The notes: a model not told the origin generated them from the letters alone. A stretch of 64,000 nucleotides of DNA from Coriobacteriaceae bacterium (GCA_003862195.1 QOUO01000005.1:1-64000); one strand, 5' to 3'; counted from the stretch's first letter, positions 51,330 to 60,395 are shown. Translations and numbers: made by a program.

Positions 51330-52592
51330 ATGAACGGAATCGCACAACGGGCGCGGGAGCGCTTTGGAGGAAAGAGGACGGGCGGCCACGGCGGCCTCGA
51401 GATCCTGAGGAGCATCGGGCCGGGCCTGCTCGTGACCGTGGGGTTCATCGACCCCGGCAACTGGGCGTCCAACATGGCAGCCGGCTCGCAGTTTGGCTAT
51501 GGGCTGCTGTGGGTGGTCACGCTCTCCACCGTCATGCTCATCATCCTGCAGCACAACGCCGCCCACCTTGGCATCGCCACGGGCGAGTGCCTGGCCGAGG
51601 CGACCACGGCGCACCTGCCGCGCTGGGTTGCGCGCCTCATCCTGGCGAGTGCCTACCTCGCCACCGTCGCGACGGCGCTGGCCGAGGTCCTGGGCGGTGC
51701 CGTCGCGCTGCAGATGCTGTTTGGCCTGCCTCTTCCCATAGGGAGCCTGCTCGTGGCCGCGGCCTCCACGGCGCTGCTGATGAGCAGCTCGTACAAGCGC
51801 GTGGAGCGATGGATCATCGCATTCGTCTCGCTCATCGGGCTGTCGTTTCTGTTCGAGCTCGCCCTCGTGCACGTGGACTGGGCGCAGGCGGGCGCCGGCT
51901 GGGTCACGCCGAACCTCCCCAAGGGGTCGCTCTCCATCGTGATGAGCGTGCTGGGCGCCGTGGTGATGCCGCACAACCTCTTCCTGCACTCCGAGGTCAT
52001 CCAGAGCCAGCACTTCGAGGCGCGCGGTGACGACGTGGTGCGCGATCGGCTGAGTCACGAGTTTGTGGACACGCTCTTCTCCATGGGCGTTGGCTGGGCC
52101 ATAAACTCGGCCATGGTGATACTGGCTGCCACGACGTTCTTCACGCACGGCATGGTCGTGACGGACCTCGCCGCGGCGGCGGACACGCTCTCGCCCATCC
52201 TGGGCCAGGCGTCCACGGTGGTCTTTGCGCTGGCGCTGCTGCTGGCGGGGCTCTCGTCCTCCATCACGGCGGCCATGGCGGCAGGCACCATCAGCGCCGG
52301 CATGTTTGGCGAGGAGTACGACATCCACGACCGGCATTCCTCCCTGGGCGTGCTGCTTTGCATGGTCGTGGCGGCGCTCGTGTGCCTGCTTGTGCGCGAC
52401 TCCTTCCAGGGGCTCGTGCTCAGCCAGGCGCTGCTTTCGCTCCAGCTGCCCATCACCGTGTTCCTGCAGGTGTACCTCACCTCGTCCGAGCGGGTCATGG
52501 GCAAGTGGAAGAACACCACGACCACCAAGGTCGCACTCGTAATGATCGGCGTGCTGGTCACCGCGATCGACGTGGTCGGCCTCGTGGGATAG
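51330..52592 (+). CDS. mntH: Nramp-family Mn2+/Fe2+ transporter
   Basis: GPGLLVTVGFIDPGNWASNMAAGSQFGYGLLWV, VVMPHNLFLHSEVIQ. Confidence 0.94.
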   Translation: MNGIAQRARERFGGKRTGGHGGLEILRSIGPGLLVTVGFIDPGNWASNMAAGSQFGYGLLWVVTLSTVMLIILQHNAAHLGIATGECLAEATTAHLPRWVARLILASAYLATVATALAEVLGGAVALQMLFGLPLPIGSLLVAAASTALLMSSSYKRVERWIIAFVSLIGLSFLFELALVHVDWAQAGAGWVTPNLPKGSLSIVMSVLGAVVMPHNLFLHSEVIQSQHFEARGDDVVRDRLSHEFVDTLFSMGVGWAINSAMVILAATTFFTHGMVVTDLAAAADTLSPILGQASTVVFALALLLAGLSSSITAAMAAGTISAGMFGEEYDIHDRHSSLGVLLCMVVAALVCLLVRDSFQGLVLSQALLSLQLPITVFLQVYLTSSERVMGKWKNTTTTKVALVMIGVLVTAIDVVGLVG

Positions 52593-52757
52593 GGCCTCCT
52601 TCAAGGGCGTCCGCGCAAACAGCTGGCGGTTTGGACGAGGTCTCGAATTCGCAAACCCTGGTTCACCGCACAATCTCAGGCCCTCTCCTTCTCTCTCACA
52701 CCAGTATATTGGTCAAATATTTGGCTATAATTATTGCCAATTGGGAAGGAGATAGAC

Positions 52758-52976
52758 ATGCATGCAACGACGATTGGCCTCGCCGAGGCAAAGAACAATT
52801 TCTCTCGCGTGACGGCGGAGGTGAACCGCTCCGGGAGGCCTGTCACCGTGCTCAAGAACAATAAGCCCTGGGTGACCATCTCTCCGGCAGCTGGCGTTGC
52901 CAACCCGGACATGGTGGACGTCGCTGTGGACTTCATGGACGAGTACGCCGACGTCTTCGAGGAGCTTGCCAAGTGA
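52758..52976 (+). CDS. Phd/YefM-type antitoxin
   Basis: TTIGLAEAKNNFSRVTAEVNRSGRPVTVLKNNKPWVTISP. Inverted repeat TTGGC-N10-GCCAA spans TATAAT at 52726. Confidence 0.82.
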   Translation: MHATTIGLAEAKNNFSRVTAEVNRSGRPVTVLKNNKPWVTISPAAGVANPDMVDVAVDFMDEYADVFEELAK

Positions 52977-53115
52977 GCGCATTCCCAGATGACATTTCGC
53001 GCACATGTGCCATGGCTCACGTCACACAGAGTTCTGCGAGGTGATGCTCGGCATTGCCGCCAGCAAGGTATCCCTAGATGAGTTTACGAGATGGGTCCGT
53101 AGCCAAGTGGCATAG
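52973..53115 (+). pseudogene. decayed toxin/partner remnant after the Phd antitoxin
   Basis: GTG overlapping the antitoxin stop opens a 23-codon frame. A second frame encodes TEFCEVMLGIAASKVSLDEFTRWVRSQVA to the stop at 53115. Confidence 0.4.
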
Positions 53116-53153
53116 CTGCATGAGCGGTCCTCAATAGTCCAAGCCGTGAGAGA

Positions 53154-53196
53154 ATCACACTCCACCGTTGGCATGACCCGTACGACGGAGTGTGAC
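53154..53196 (-). terminator. hairpin downstream of the TrxR fusion
   Basis: TCACACTCC...GGAGTGTGA stem near the stop at 53221. Confidence 0.5.
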
Positions 53197-53220
53197 TATT
53201 TGCATTTGCGTTGCGAAACC

Positions 53221-54912
53221 CTACCCCACCAGGTCCAGGATTTGCGACAGCCCCTTCTTCCCAAACGTGACGCGCTCGCCCGAGCCGTCTTCCACCACAA
53301 GGCACGGCACGCTCATCACGTCGTAGCGCTCGCGCAGCGTCGGGAAGCGGTTGACGTCGTACACGTCGGCCGTGACCTGCGGGTTGTCCGCGGCCATGCG
53401 CTGGCAGGCCACCACCACGTCCGGGCACATGGTGCACGAGAGCCCCACGAGCACCTTGAGCCCCACCGGCCGCGAAATCCGCGCGATGGCCTCACGGTCG
53501 CTTGCGGCGATGGGTTGACCCGGACCCGCGGCGTTGTAGATGCCCAGCACGAACGAGGTGAACTCGTGCCCGCCCGGCACGCCGTGGAACGCCATGCCAC
53601 ACGCCGTTTCGTCCGCACGCACCAGCTCCACAAAGGGAAGCTCCGCCGGGTCGTCGGCGGCGGCGTCCGCCACCTCCACGGAGAGCCGGTCGCTCAGCCC
53701 CGCGAGCGCGTCCATGTACGCTCGCAGCTCCGCGGAGGCGTCCGACCCATCGAGGTGCACCCTCAGCGTCACGTCGCTTTCCATGCGCGAGAAGACCGCG
53801 TCGAGCTGGGCTGCCATCGCCTCGTCAATGGGCGAGTCGCCGCCCGTTGCACCCGAGGCCGGAGCCGAGGTCCCGGCCGCAGCAGCGGGCGCCACGTCCT
53901 TCTCGCCCGTCGCGACGTCGCGCGTGCGACTCGCGGGCTGCCGGGGGACGATGCCCGTGCGCTCCTGGGCGCGCTTGAGGTAGCGCTCCATCTCGGTCGC
54001 CGTGGCAGCGCCCTCGCCCACCGCGGTCGCCACCTGGCGCAGGCGCTTCTGGCACACGTCGCCCGCGGCGAAGAGCCCGTCCGCGCTCGTCATCTGGTGG
54101 TCGTCCACGATCACGTAGCCATGGTCGTCCAGCCTTGCCACGCCCGCCACGAGCGAAGTCGCGGGCGCATATCCCACAAAGACGAAGACGCCCACGGGAC
54201 CGCCGTCCTCCGGCGCAAAGTCGCGCTCCTCCCCCGTCACGCGGTCTCGCCAGCGGACGTCGCGCACCGCGGAGTCGCCCTCCACAGCCGTGAGCTCGGC
54301 GTTGGTGTGCACGGTGACCTTGGGGTTCGCGCGCGTCGCCTCCGCCGTGGCGGCCGCGCAGGTGAAGTCCTCCCCGCGGACCAGCACCGTCACGTGCGAG
54401 GCGTACTTGGTCAGGAACACGGCCTCCTCGGCGGCGGCAAAGCCGCCACCAACCACAAAGACCGGTCGGCCCGTGAAGAACTCGCCGTCGCAGGTGGCGC
54501 AGTACGCCACACCGTGACCGCGGAACGCGTCCTCGCCCGCGAAGCCCGCGGACCTGGGCGAGGCGCCCGTCGCGAGCAGCACTGCCAGGCAGCGCACGTC
54601 GCCGCGCGAGGTGCGCACCAGCTTGACGTCGCCCGTGAGGTCGAGCGACTCCACGTCCGCGAGCAGCATCTCCGCGCCAAAGGCCTCGGCCTGGCGGCGC
54701 ATCGTGTCCGTGAGCTCCGATCCGCTCGCGCTGAGCACGCCCGGATAGTTGACAACCTCAGACGTGATGGTGATCTGCCCGCCAAAGTGCTCGCGCTCGA
54801 CCACGAGCACGCGGTAGCGCGCCCGCGCCAGGTACAGCGCCGCCGTCAGCCCCGCCGGGCCACCGCCTATGATCACCGCGTCGTACACGTTGTCCACGTT
54901 CTTCTCGTCCAT
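53221..54912 (-). CDS. thioredoxin reductase fused to C-terminal AhpF-NTD-like double thioredoxin domain
   Basis: VIIGGGPAGLTAALYLARA, GVAYCATCDGEFF active site, Ala/Pro linker, then VGLSCTMCPDVVVACQRMA resembling the AhpF N-terminal CxxCPD site. Confidence 0.88.
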   Translation of the reverse strand: MDEKNVDNVYDAVIIGGGPAGLTAALYLARARYRVLVVEREHFGGQITITSEVVNYPGVLSASGSELTDTMRRQAEAFGAEMLLADVESLDLTGDVKLVRTSRGDVRCLAVLLATGASPRSAGFAGEDAFRGHGVAYCATCDGEFFTGRPVFVVGGGFAAAEEAVFLTKYASHVTVLVRGEDFTCAAATAEATRANPKVTVHTNAELTAVEGDSAVRDVRWRDRVTGEERDFAPEDGGPVGVFVFVGYAPATSLVAGVARLDDHGYVIVDDHQMTSADGLFAAGDVCQKRLRQVATAVGEGAATATEMERYLKRAQERTGIVPRQPASRTRDVATGEKDVAPAAAAGTSAPASGATGGDSPIDEAMAAQLDAVFSRMESDVTLRVHLDGSDASAELRAYMDALAGLSDRLSVEVADAAADDPAELPFVELVRADETACGMAFHGVPGGHEFTSFVLGIYNAAGPGQPIAASDREAIARISRPVGLKVLVGLSCTMCPDVVVACQRMAADNPQVTADVYDVNRFPTLRERYDVMSVPCLVVEDGSGERVTFGKKGLSQILDLVG

Positions 54913-55007
54913 GTTCTTGCCTCCCCCGCGGTCCCGGCGTAAGGGCGGGCCCGCCGACGCAGCCGACGGGCCCGCTCAGCCATCCCAAAAATTCCGCTCG
55001 CTATCGA

Positions 55008-55571
55008 TTAGAGCTGTCCGACCAGGTCGAGCGAGGGCTTGAGCGTCTCCGCGCCCGGCTTCCACTTGGCTGGGCACACCTGGTCGCCGTGCTCGCGCAC
55101 GAACTTGGCGGCCTGCACCAGGCGCAGGAGCTCCCTGGCGTTGCGGCCGATGCCGCCTGCCGTGACCTCGTACACCTGGATGCGCCCGTCCGGGTCCACG
55201 ATGAAGGCGCCGCGCTCGGCCAGGCCGTCGCCCTCGATCAGCACCTCGAAGTCGCGCGCGAGGACGTGCGCGGGGTCGGCCAGCATCGGGTAGGTCACCT
55301 TGGAGATGCGCTCGGACTCGTCGTGCCAGGCCTTGTGGACAAAGTGCGTGTCGCACGACACGGAGTAGACCTCGCAGCCCTCTGCCTTGAAGGCGTCGTA
55401 GTTCTCCGCAAGCTCCTCGAGCTCCGTGGGGCAGACAAACGTGAAGTCCGCGGGATAGAAGAAGAACAGCGCCCACTTGCCCAGAACGTCAGCCTTGGTG
55501 ACGGTCCTGAACTCGCCGTTCTGGTAGGCCTGGACGCTGAAGTCGCCGATTTCCTTGTTGATGAGTGACAT
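55008..55571 (-). CDS. ahpC: peroxiredoxin AhpC
   Basis: MSLINKEIGDFSVQAYQNGEF, FFYPADFTFVCPTELEELAENY, C-terminal EVCPAKWKPG-like (QVCPAKWKPGAETLKP). Confidence 0.96.
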   Translation of the reverse strand: MSLINKEIGDFSVQAYQNGEFRTVTKADVLGKWALFFFYPADFTFVCPTELEELAENYDAFKAEGCEVYSVSCDTHFVHKAWHDESERISKVTYPMLADPAHVLARDFEVLIEGDGLAERGAFIVDPDGRIQVYEVTAGGIGRNARELLRLVQAAKFVREHGDQVCPAKWKPGAETLKPSLDLVGQL

Positions 55572-55628
55572 GGTTCGCTTCCCTTCTTTCGTGTGCCGTT
55601 GCGTCTCTACCATTATTGGTATTGAGTC

Positions 55629-55643
55629 TTATTATCATTATAA
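55629..55643. promoter_or_regulatory. PerR-box candidate upstream of ahpC
   Basis: TTATAATGATAATAA (minus strand) vs PerR consensus TTATAATNATTATAA. Confidence 0.6.
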
Positions 55644-55695
55644 TTTGCGACAGCGCAAGCCCCAAACCCAACTTTTTCGGGATTCGGCGGCGGGC

Positions 55696-55704
55696 GAGAA
55701 GAAC
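55696..55704 (+). repeat. dispersed GAGAAGRAC border motif
   Basis: GGCGGCGGGCGAGAAGAACGGCCCC, intergenic. Confidence 0.8.
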
Positions 55705-55840
55705 GGCCCCCTCGCGCCGACGTCTGATCCCAATCGAGGCACGGTTACATGACGGCAACGCATCCGCCGCCCATGGCCAAAGTCACCGGCACGGCACTAC
55801 AATCGCATGTCGTGTATGGCGAGCGTCAGGGGGAGGCAGC

Positions 55841-56743
55841 ATGGGCTCTGTTCTCATCGGACTCGTACCGGCCCTCGGCTGGGGCCTTCAGGGCATCGTC
55901 ATGCAGAAGGTCGGTGGCACCGCCGCCAACCGGCAGATGGGAATCGTGCTCGCCGCTCTGGTCTCGGGCGTCGTGGTCGCGCTTCTCGTCCCCATACGCT
56001 GGACGCCGACGCTCGTGGCAGCGGCGGCCGTCAACGGCATCCCCTGGTCCCTGGCGCAGGTCCTGCAGATCAAGAGCTTCGACTGCCTGGGCGTCGCCCG
56101 CACCATGCCCCTCACCACCGGGATGCAGCTGATCATGACGTCCATCATCGGCGCGCTCTGCTTTGGCGAGTGGCCGCACGCCTGGCAGGTGGTGCTGGGC
56201 TCCGTGGGAATAGCCGTCCTCGTCGCCGGGACCGTCCTCGTCGCCTACCGGGAGGATGCTCCGGACGCGGGACGCGCCACGGGAGCTGCCTTCCGCAGGG
56301 GCGTCGCCATCACCGCGCTCTCCGCGGCGCTCTACGTGGCCTACGGCACGGCAGCCCGCCTCTTCAGCGTCGACAGCTTCCAGATCATCCTGCCGCAGGC
56401 GCTGTTCATGTTCGCGGCCACCCTCGCGATCTCGCTGCTCGCGGGCGGAAAGTCGGCTGGCGGAGCGACCGGCAGCATCAGCAGCGCCTTTGGCAAGAAG
56501 TCATGGCAGAACATGCTCACGGGGTTGGTTTGGTCCGTGTCCAACATCACGCTCCTGTTCTCAAACCAGCTGAACGGCGTCACGGTTGCCGCCACCCTCG
56601 CGAGCATGAACATCATCGTCTCCACGTTGGGCGGCCTGTTCATCCTGCACGAGCGTAAGACGCCCCGGGAGCTGCGCTTCGTCATCGCGGGCATGGCGCT
56701 TGTCGCCGCCGGCGGCATCGCCATCGGCGTGACGAAGCTCTGA
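55841..56743 (+). CDS. GRP/RhaT-type sugar transporter (DMT superfamily)
   Basis: LIGLVPALGWGLQGIVMQKVGGTAANRQMG, GIPWSLAQVLQIKSFDCLGVARTMPLTTGMQL. Confidence 0.82.
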   Translation: MGSVLIGLVPALGWGLQGIVMQKVGGTAANRQMGIVLAALVSGVVVALLVPIRWTPTLVAAAAVNGIPWSLAQVLQIKSFDCLGVARTMPLTTGMQLIMTSIIGALCFGEWPHAWQVVLGSVGIAVLVAGTVLVAYREDAPDAGRATGAAFRRGVAITALSAALYVAYGTAARLFSVDSFQIILPQALFMFAATLAISLLAGGKSAGGATGSISSAFGKKSWQNMLTGLVWSVSNITLLFSNQLNGVTVAATLASMNIIVSTLGGLFILHERKTPRELRFVIAGMALVAAGGIAIGVTKL

Positions 56744-56776
56744 GGCGCAGTCCGTCCCCGGTCACATCGCGCGGAC

Positions 56777-56785
56777 GAGAAGAAC
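56777..56785 (+). repeat. dispersed GAGAAGRAC border motif
   Basis: CGCGGACGAGAAGAACACGCTCC, 34 bp after the stop at 56743. Confidence 0.65.
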
Positions 56786-56855
56786 ACGCTCCCTTTGTAG
56801 AGTGTGTCACCTTTGTGCGCAACGTGTGCGAACTGAGCATTCGCCGTCGCCTGCG

Positions 56856-56884
56856 TTGACGCTATCGATATGTGGTCCTAACAT
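56856..56884 (+). promoter_or_regulatory. promoter of the Fur-family gene
   Basis: TTGACG-N17-TAACAT. Confidence 0.55.
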
Positions 56885-56973
56885 CTTCCAATCCACCAAA
56901 CCACTCTGCACGAGCCCGACGGGGCCAGCACGCGCGGTGCGAGTCCACGCCCGCCAAAGTCAGGAGGCCGGAC

Positions 56974-57402
56974 ATGGAAAGAAGGAACACGCGCCAGCGC
57001 CAGCTGGTGCTCGACGTGGTGAGGGAGCTGCGCGACCACCCCACGGCGGACGAGGTTTACCTCAAGGTGCGCGAGCGCGACGCGCATGTGAGCCGCGGCA
57101 CGGTCTATCGCAACCTGCACGTCCTTGCGGAGGAGGGCGACATCCTCTCCGTCAAGATGCCCGGCGGCGAGCGCTTTGACCTGCGTACGGACAGGCACGC
57201 CCACCTCGTCTGCACCGAGTGCGGAAGCGTGGTGGACGTGCCGGCGCCCGACTATGGCGACTACCGCGAGCGCGTCGCGCGCCAGACGGGCTACGCCAAC
57301 GTCAAAGCGACGACGCTCCTGACGGGCCTCTGCCCGGACTGCCAGGCCAAGGCGGACCGTGCCGCCGCGGCACAGGGCGAGAAGGACTCCCGCGCCGACT
57401 AA
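56974..57402 (+). CDS. Fur-family regulator, PerR-like
   Basis: NTRQRQLVLDVVRELRDHPTADEVYLKVRERDAHVSRGTVYRNLHVLAEEG, DRHAHLVCTECGSVVDV, CPDC. Confidence 0.9.
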   Translation: MERRNTRQRQLVLDVVRELRDHPTADEVYLKVRERDAHVSRGTVYRNLHVLAEEGDILSVKMPGGERFDLRTDRHAHLVCTECGSVVDVPAPDYGDYRERVARQTGYANVKATTLLTGLCPDCQAKADRAAAAQGEKDSRAD

Positions 57403-57426
57403 CGGCGCGGTGCGCCAACTCTTCTC
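57379..57426. repeat. inverted pair of the border motif forming a terminator-like hairpin at the 3' end of the Fur-family gene
   Basis: GAGAAGGACTCC-CGCGCC-GACTAAC-GGCGCG-GTGCGCCAACTCTTCTC. Confidence 0.65.
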
Positions 57427-57513
57427 CCCCAGGGTCGCCGCCGGCTAGAGTACCGACTGGGCAGCGCGCGGCGGCAAGCATGTCGACGTCCATCGTATGC
57501 ACCACCTTATCGT

Positions 57514-57543
57514 GCGAATGGGTCGTTTGCGAATGGGTCGTTG
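57514..57543. repeat. 15-bp tandem duplication
   Basis: GCGAATGGGTCGTTT GCGAATGGGTCGTTG. Confidence 0.85.
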
Positions 57544-57598
57544 GGTTCTGGCCCCGTCCGGCCCTAGTTCAGCAGGGGTAAAGCCCAGATGAGAGTGA

Positions 57599-57636
57599 CG
57601 GCCCCTCCCCCGCGTTGCGACAGGGAAGGGGCCGCC
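57599..57636 (-). terminator. terminator-like hairpin after feoB
   Basis: GGCCCCTCCCC...GGGAAGGGGCC. Confidence 0.6.
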
Positions 57637-57658
57637 CTGGTGAAGCAATCGAGCGAGC

Positions 57659-60325
57659 CTAGGCGACGGGCTCCTCCGCGAGGCTGCCGAGGATGTGCTC
57701 GTCCTTCTCGTCCCACTTGGGCATGGGGCGGAAGAGCTGGAACAGTATCGCCGCGAGGAACGCGAAGGCCACCACGGTCCAGAACCCGAAGCTACCGAAG
57801 ACGAAGAGCTCGTAGAACTGGTTGATGAGGAGGCCGACGACCCAGCCGAAGCCGCACTCGTAGCCGATGGCGAACCAGAACCACTTGGGGTCGTCCATCT
57901 GCCTGCGGATGGTGCCCATTGCGGCGAAGCAGGGGGCGCAGAGCATGTTGAACGCGACGAACGCGCACATCGCGCCGACGTGGAGCGTACCGGCGATCGT
58001 GAACATGTTGGCGAAGCCCTGCCACATGGTGACGGAGTTCTCCGTCGCGCTGCCGAGGCCGTAGAGGACGCCGAACGTGGAGACGAGGTTCTCCTTGGCG
58101 ATGAGGGCGGAGATGGTGGAGGCGGTTGCCTGCCAGTTGCCGAAGCCGAGCGGCATGAAGATGAAGCTCAGCGCGCCGCCGATGCCGGCGAGGATGGAGT
58201 AGTCCATGTAGGTGTCGGGTGCGCCGGCCATGCCCTGGAGGTAGCCGAAGGAGCCGCTACCACCCTGCCAGCTGGCGATGCCGAAGTTGGAGAGGAACCA
58301 GATGCCGACGGCGGCCGCGAAGATGATCGTGCCGGCCTTCTTGACGTAGGCGCTCACGCGCTCCCAGATGTGCAGCGCCCAGGAGCGGATGCTGGGGAAG
58401 TGGTAGTCGGGAAGCTCCATGACGAAGGGGACGGGCTCGCCCTGGAAGGGCTTGGTCTTCTTGAGCATGACGGCCGAGACGATGATGGCGACGATGCCGA
58501 GGAAGTAGAACATCGGGGCGACCCACCAGGCGCCGTTGTCAGCACCGACGAGCACGCCCATGACGAGCGCGATGATCGGGAGCTTTGCGGAGCAGGGGAT
58601 CATGGTCGTGAGCATGGCGGTCATGCGGCGGTCACGCTCGTTCTCGATCGTCTTGGTGGACAGGACGCCGGGGACGCCGCAGCCGGAGGAGACGATCATG
58701 GGGATGAAGGACTTGCCCGAGAGGCCGAAGCGACGGAACACGCGGTCCATGACGAAGGCGACGCGGCTCATGTAGCCGCAGTCCTCGAGGAAGCAGAGGA
58801 GGACGAACAGGACGAAGATCTGCGGGATGAAGCCGAGGACGGAGCCCACGCCACCGATGACGCCATCGACCACGAGGGATATCACGACGTCGCTCGCGCC
58901 GGCGTTGGTGAGCCAGCCGGTGACGGCGTTGGGGATGGAGTCCACGAAGCCGGAGTAGTCGTGCTGGTCGGGGGCGGGGGTGCTCACGGCCTTCTTGAAG
59001 TCGGCAAGCGTGACCTTGCTGATGGTGTCGAGCTTCTGGCCGCTCTTGAGGACGGGGTTGCCGTCCTTGTCGAGCTTGGTCACGAGCTTGCCGCCGTTGT
59101 AGGTGAGGTTGCCGTCGCCGTCGTGCTCGGGCACGTTGGTCGCGACGACGCCCTTGGCCTCGGCCTTTGCCTCGAAGCTCTTGAGGAGCTTCTTGTCCGC
59201 GGAGGAGATGTCGCCGTCGGACACGGCGGCCTCGACCTTGGAGGTGCTGATGCCCTTCTTCTTGGCGGCAGCGAGGAAGCCGTCGATCTTGTCGGAGTAG
59301 TGCTGGCTGTCGTAGGCCTTCTGGTCCTTGTTGTACTGGGTCTCGGAGGTGGAGTTCACGAAGAAGCCGTCGCTGAAGAGGTTGTCGTTCACCCAGTCGG
59401 TGGCGTTGGTGCCCACGGTGCCGATGGCGATGTAGTACACGAGGATCATGATCGCGATGAAGATCGGCAGGCCGAGCACGCGGTTCGTGACGATGCGGTC
59501 GATCTTCTGCGACGTCGTGAGCTTCTTGGGGGCCTTCTTGACGCAGGCGTCCATGACGGTCGCGATCCAGTCGTAGCGGTCGCTCGTGATGATGGACTCG
59601 GAGTCGTCGTCGCGGTCCTTCTCGACCTTGGCGATGATCTCCTCGGAGGCGTCGAGCTGCTCCTTGGTGAGGGCGAGCTCGCCGAGGGCGTCGGCGTCAC
59701 GCTCGAAGACCTTGATGGCGTACCAGCGGCCGAGGTCCTCGGGAACCGAGTTGGCGATGATCTTCTGGATCTTCTGGAGCGCGTCCTCAACCTCGGGCGA
59801 GAAGCACTTGGGGCCCTTGGCCGCGACACCCTTCTTGCCGAGCTCGACGGCCTTCTTCAGGAGCTCGTCGAGGTTCTTGTTGTGGAGTGCCGAGACCTCG
59901 ACGACGGGGACGCCGAGCATCTTGGAGAGCTGCTTGGTGTCGATGACGTCGCCGCGCTCCTTGAGCAGGTCGCACATGTTGAGACCGATGGCCACGGGGC
60001 GGCCGGTCTCGAGGACCTGCGTCGTGAGGTAGAGGTTGCGCTCGATGTTGGTGACGTCAAGCAGGTCGATGACCGCGTCCGGACGGTCGTTCACCAGGTA
60101 GTCGCGCGAGACGACCTCCTCGGGAGAGTACGGCGAGAGCGAGTAGATGCCGGGCAGGTCGACGAGGGTGACGTCCTTGTCCTTCTTCCACTCGGCCTGC
60201 TTCTTCTCGACGGTGACGCCCGGCCAGTTGCCGACGTATCCGTTCGAGCCCGTGAGCTCGTTGAACAGGGTCGTCTTGCCGCAATTGGGGTTGCCGGCAA
60301 GGGCGATGTAGAACGTGTCTGCCAT
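57659..60325 (-). CDS. feoB: ferrous iron transporter B
   Basis: ALAGNPNCGKTTLFNELTGSNGYVGNWPGVTVEKK, DLPGIYSLSPYSPEE, VDGVIGGVGSVLGFIPQI, LEDCGYMSRVAFVMDRVFR. Confidence 0.97.
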   Translation of the reverse strand: MADTFYIALAGNPNCGKTTLFNELTGSNGYVGNWPGVTVEKKQAEWKKDKDVTLVDLPGIYSLSPYSPEEVVSRDYLVNDRPDAVIDLLDVTNIERNLYLTTQVLETGRPVAIGLNMCDLLKERGDVIDTKQLSKMLGVPVVEVSALHNKNLDELLKKAVELGKKGVAAKGPKCFSPEVEDALQKIQKIIANSVPEDLGRWYAIKVFERDADALGELALTKEQLDASEEIIAKVEKDRDDDSESIITSDRYDWIATVMDACVKKAPKKLTTSQKIDRIVTNRVLGLPIFIAIMILVYYIAIGTVGTNATDWVNDNLFSDGFFVNSTSETQYNKDQKAYDSQHYSDKIDGFLAAAKKKGISTSKVEAAVSDGDISSADKKLLKSFEAKAEAKGVVATNVPEHDGDGNLTYNGGKLVTKLDKDGNPVLKSGQKLDTISKVTLADFKKAVSTPAPDQHDYSGFVDSIPNAVTGWLTNAGASDVVISLVVDGVIGGVGSVLGFIPQIFVLFVLLCFLEDCGYMSRVAFVMDRVFRRFGLSGKSFIPMIVSSGCGVPGVLSTKTIENERDRRMTAMLTTMIPCSAKLPIIALVMGVLVGADNGAWWVAPMFYFLGIVAIIVSAVMLKKTKPFQGEPVPFVMELPDYHFPSIRSWALHIWERVSAYVKKAGTIIFAAAVGIWFLSNFGIASWQGGSGSFGYLQGMAGAPDTYMDYSILAGIGGALSFIFMPLGFGNWQATASTISALIAKENLVSTFGVLYGLGSATENSVTMWQGFANMFTIAGTLHVGAMCAFVAFNMLCAPCFAAMGTIRRQMDDPKWFWFAIGYECGFGWVVGLLINQFYELFVFGSFGFWTVVAFAFLAAILFQLFRPMPKWDEKDEHILGSLAEEPVA

Positions 60326-60379
60326 GAAGCCTTCCTTGCATGTTGATGCTTGTACAAAATGCCTGGTGCAGCGTGGTTT

Positions 60380-60395
60380 GTTAGTATCGGGTAAC
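60380..60395. promoter_or_regulatory. metal-regulator operator candidate
   Basis: GTTAGTATCGGGTAAC between feoA and feoB. Confidence 0.45.

Noticed and set aside
53090-53150. tRNA-like GGGTCCGTAGCCAAGTGGCATAGCTGCATGAG
   Set aside because: Resembles a tRNA 5' half/D-arm, but I could not form an anticodon stem, T-arm or acceptor stem. The sequence also encodes the C-terminal remnant after the Phd gene.
57695-60346. 883-aa ORF antisense to feoB
   Set aside because: Long antisense ORFs are a by-product of GC-rich third-position bias. The translation is low-complexity (E/D/V/G/L-rich) with no recognisable domain, while the sense strand is an unmistakable FeoB.
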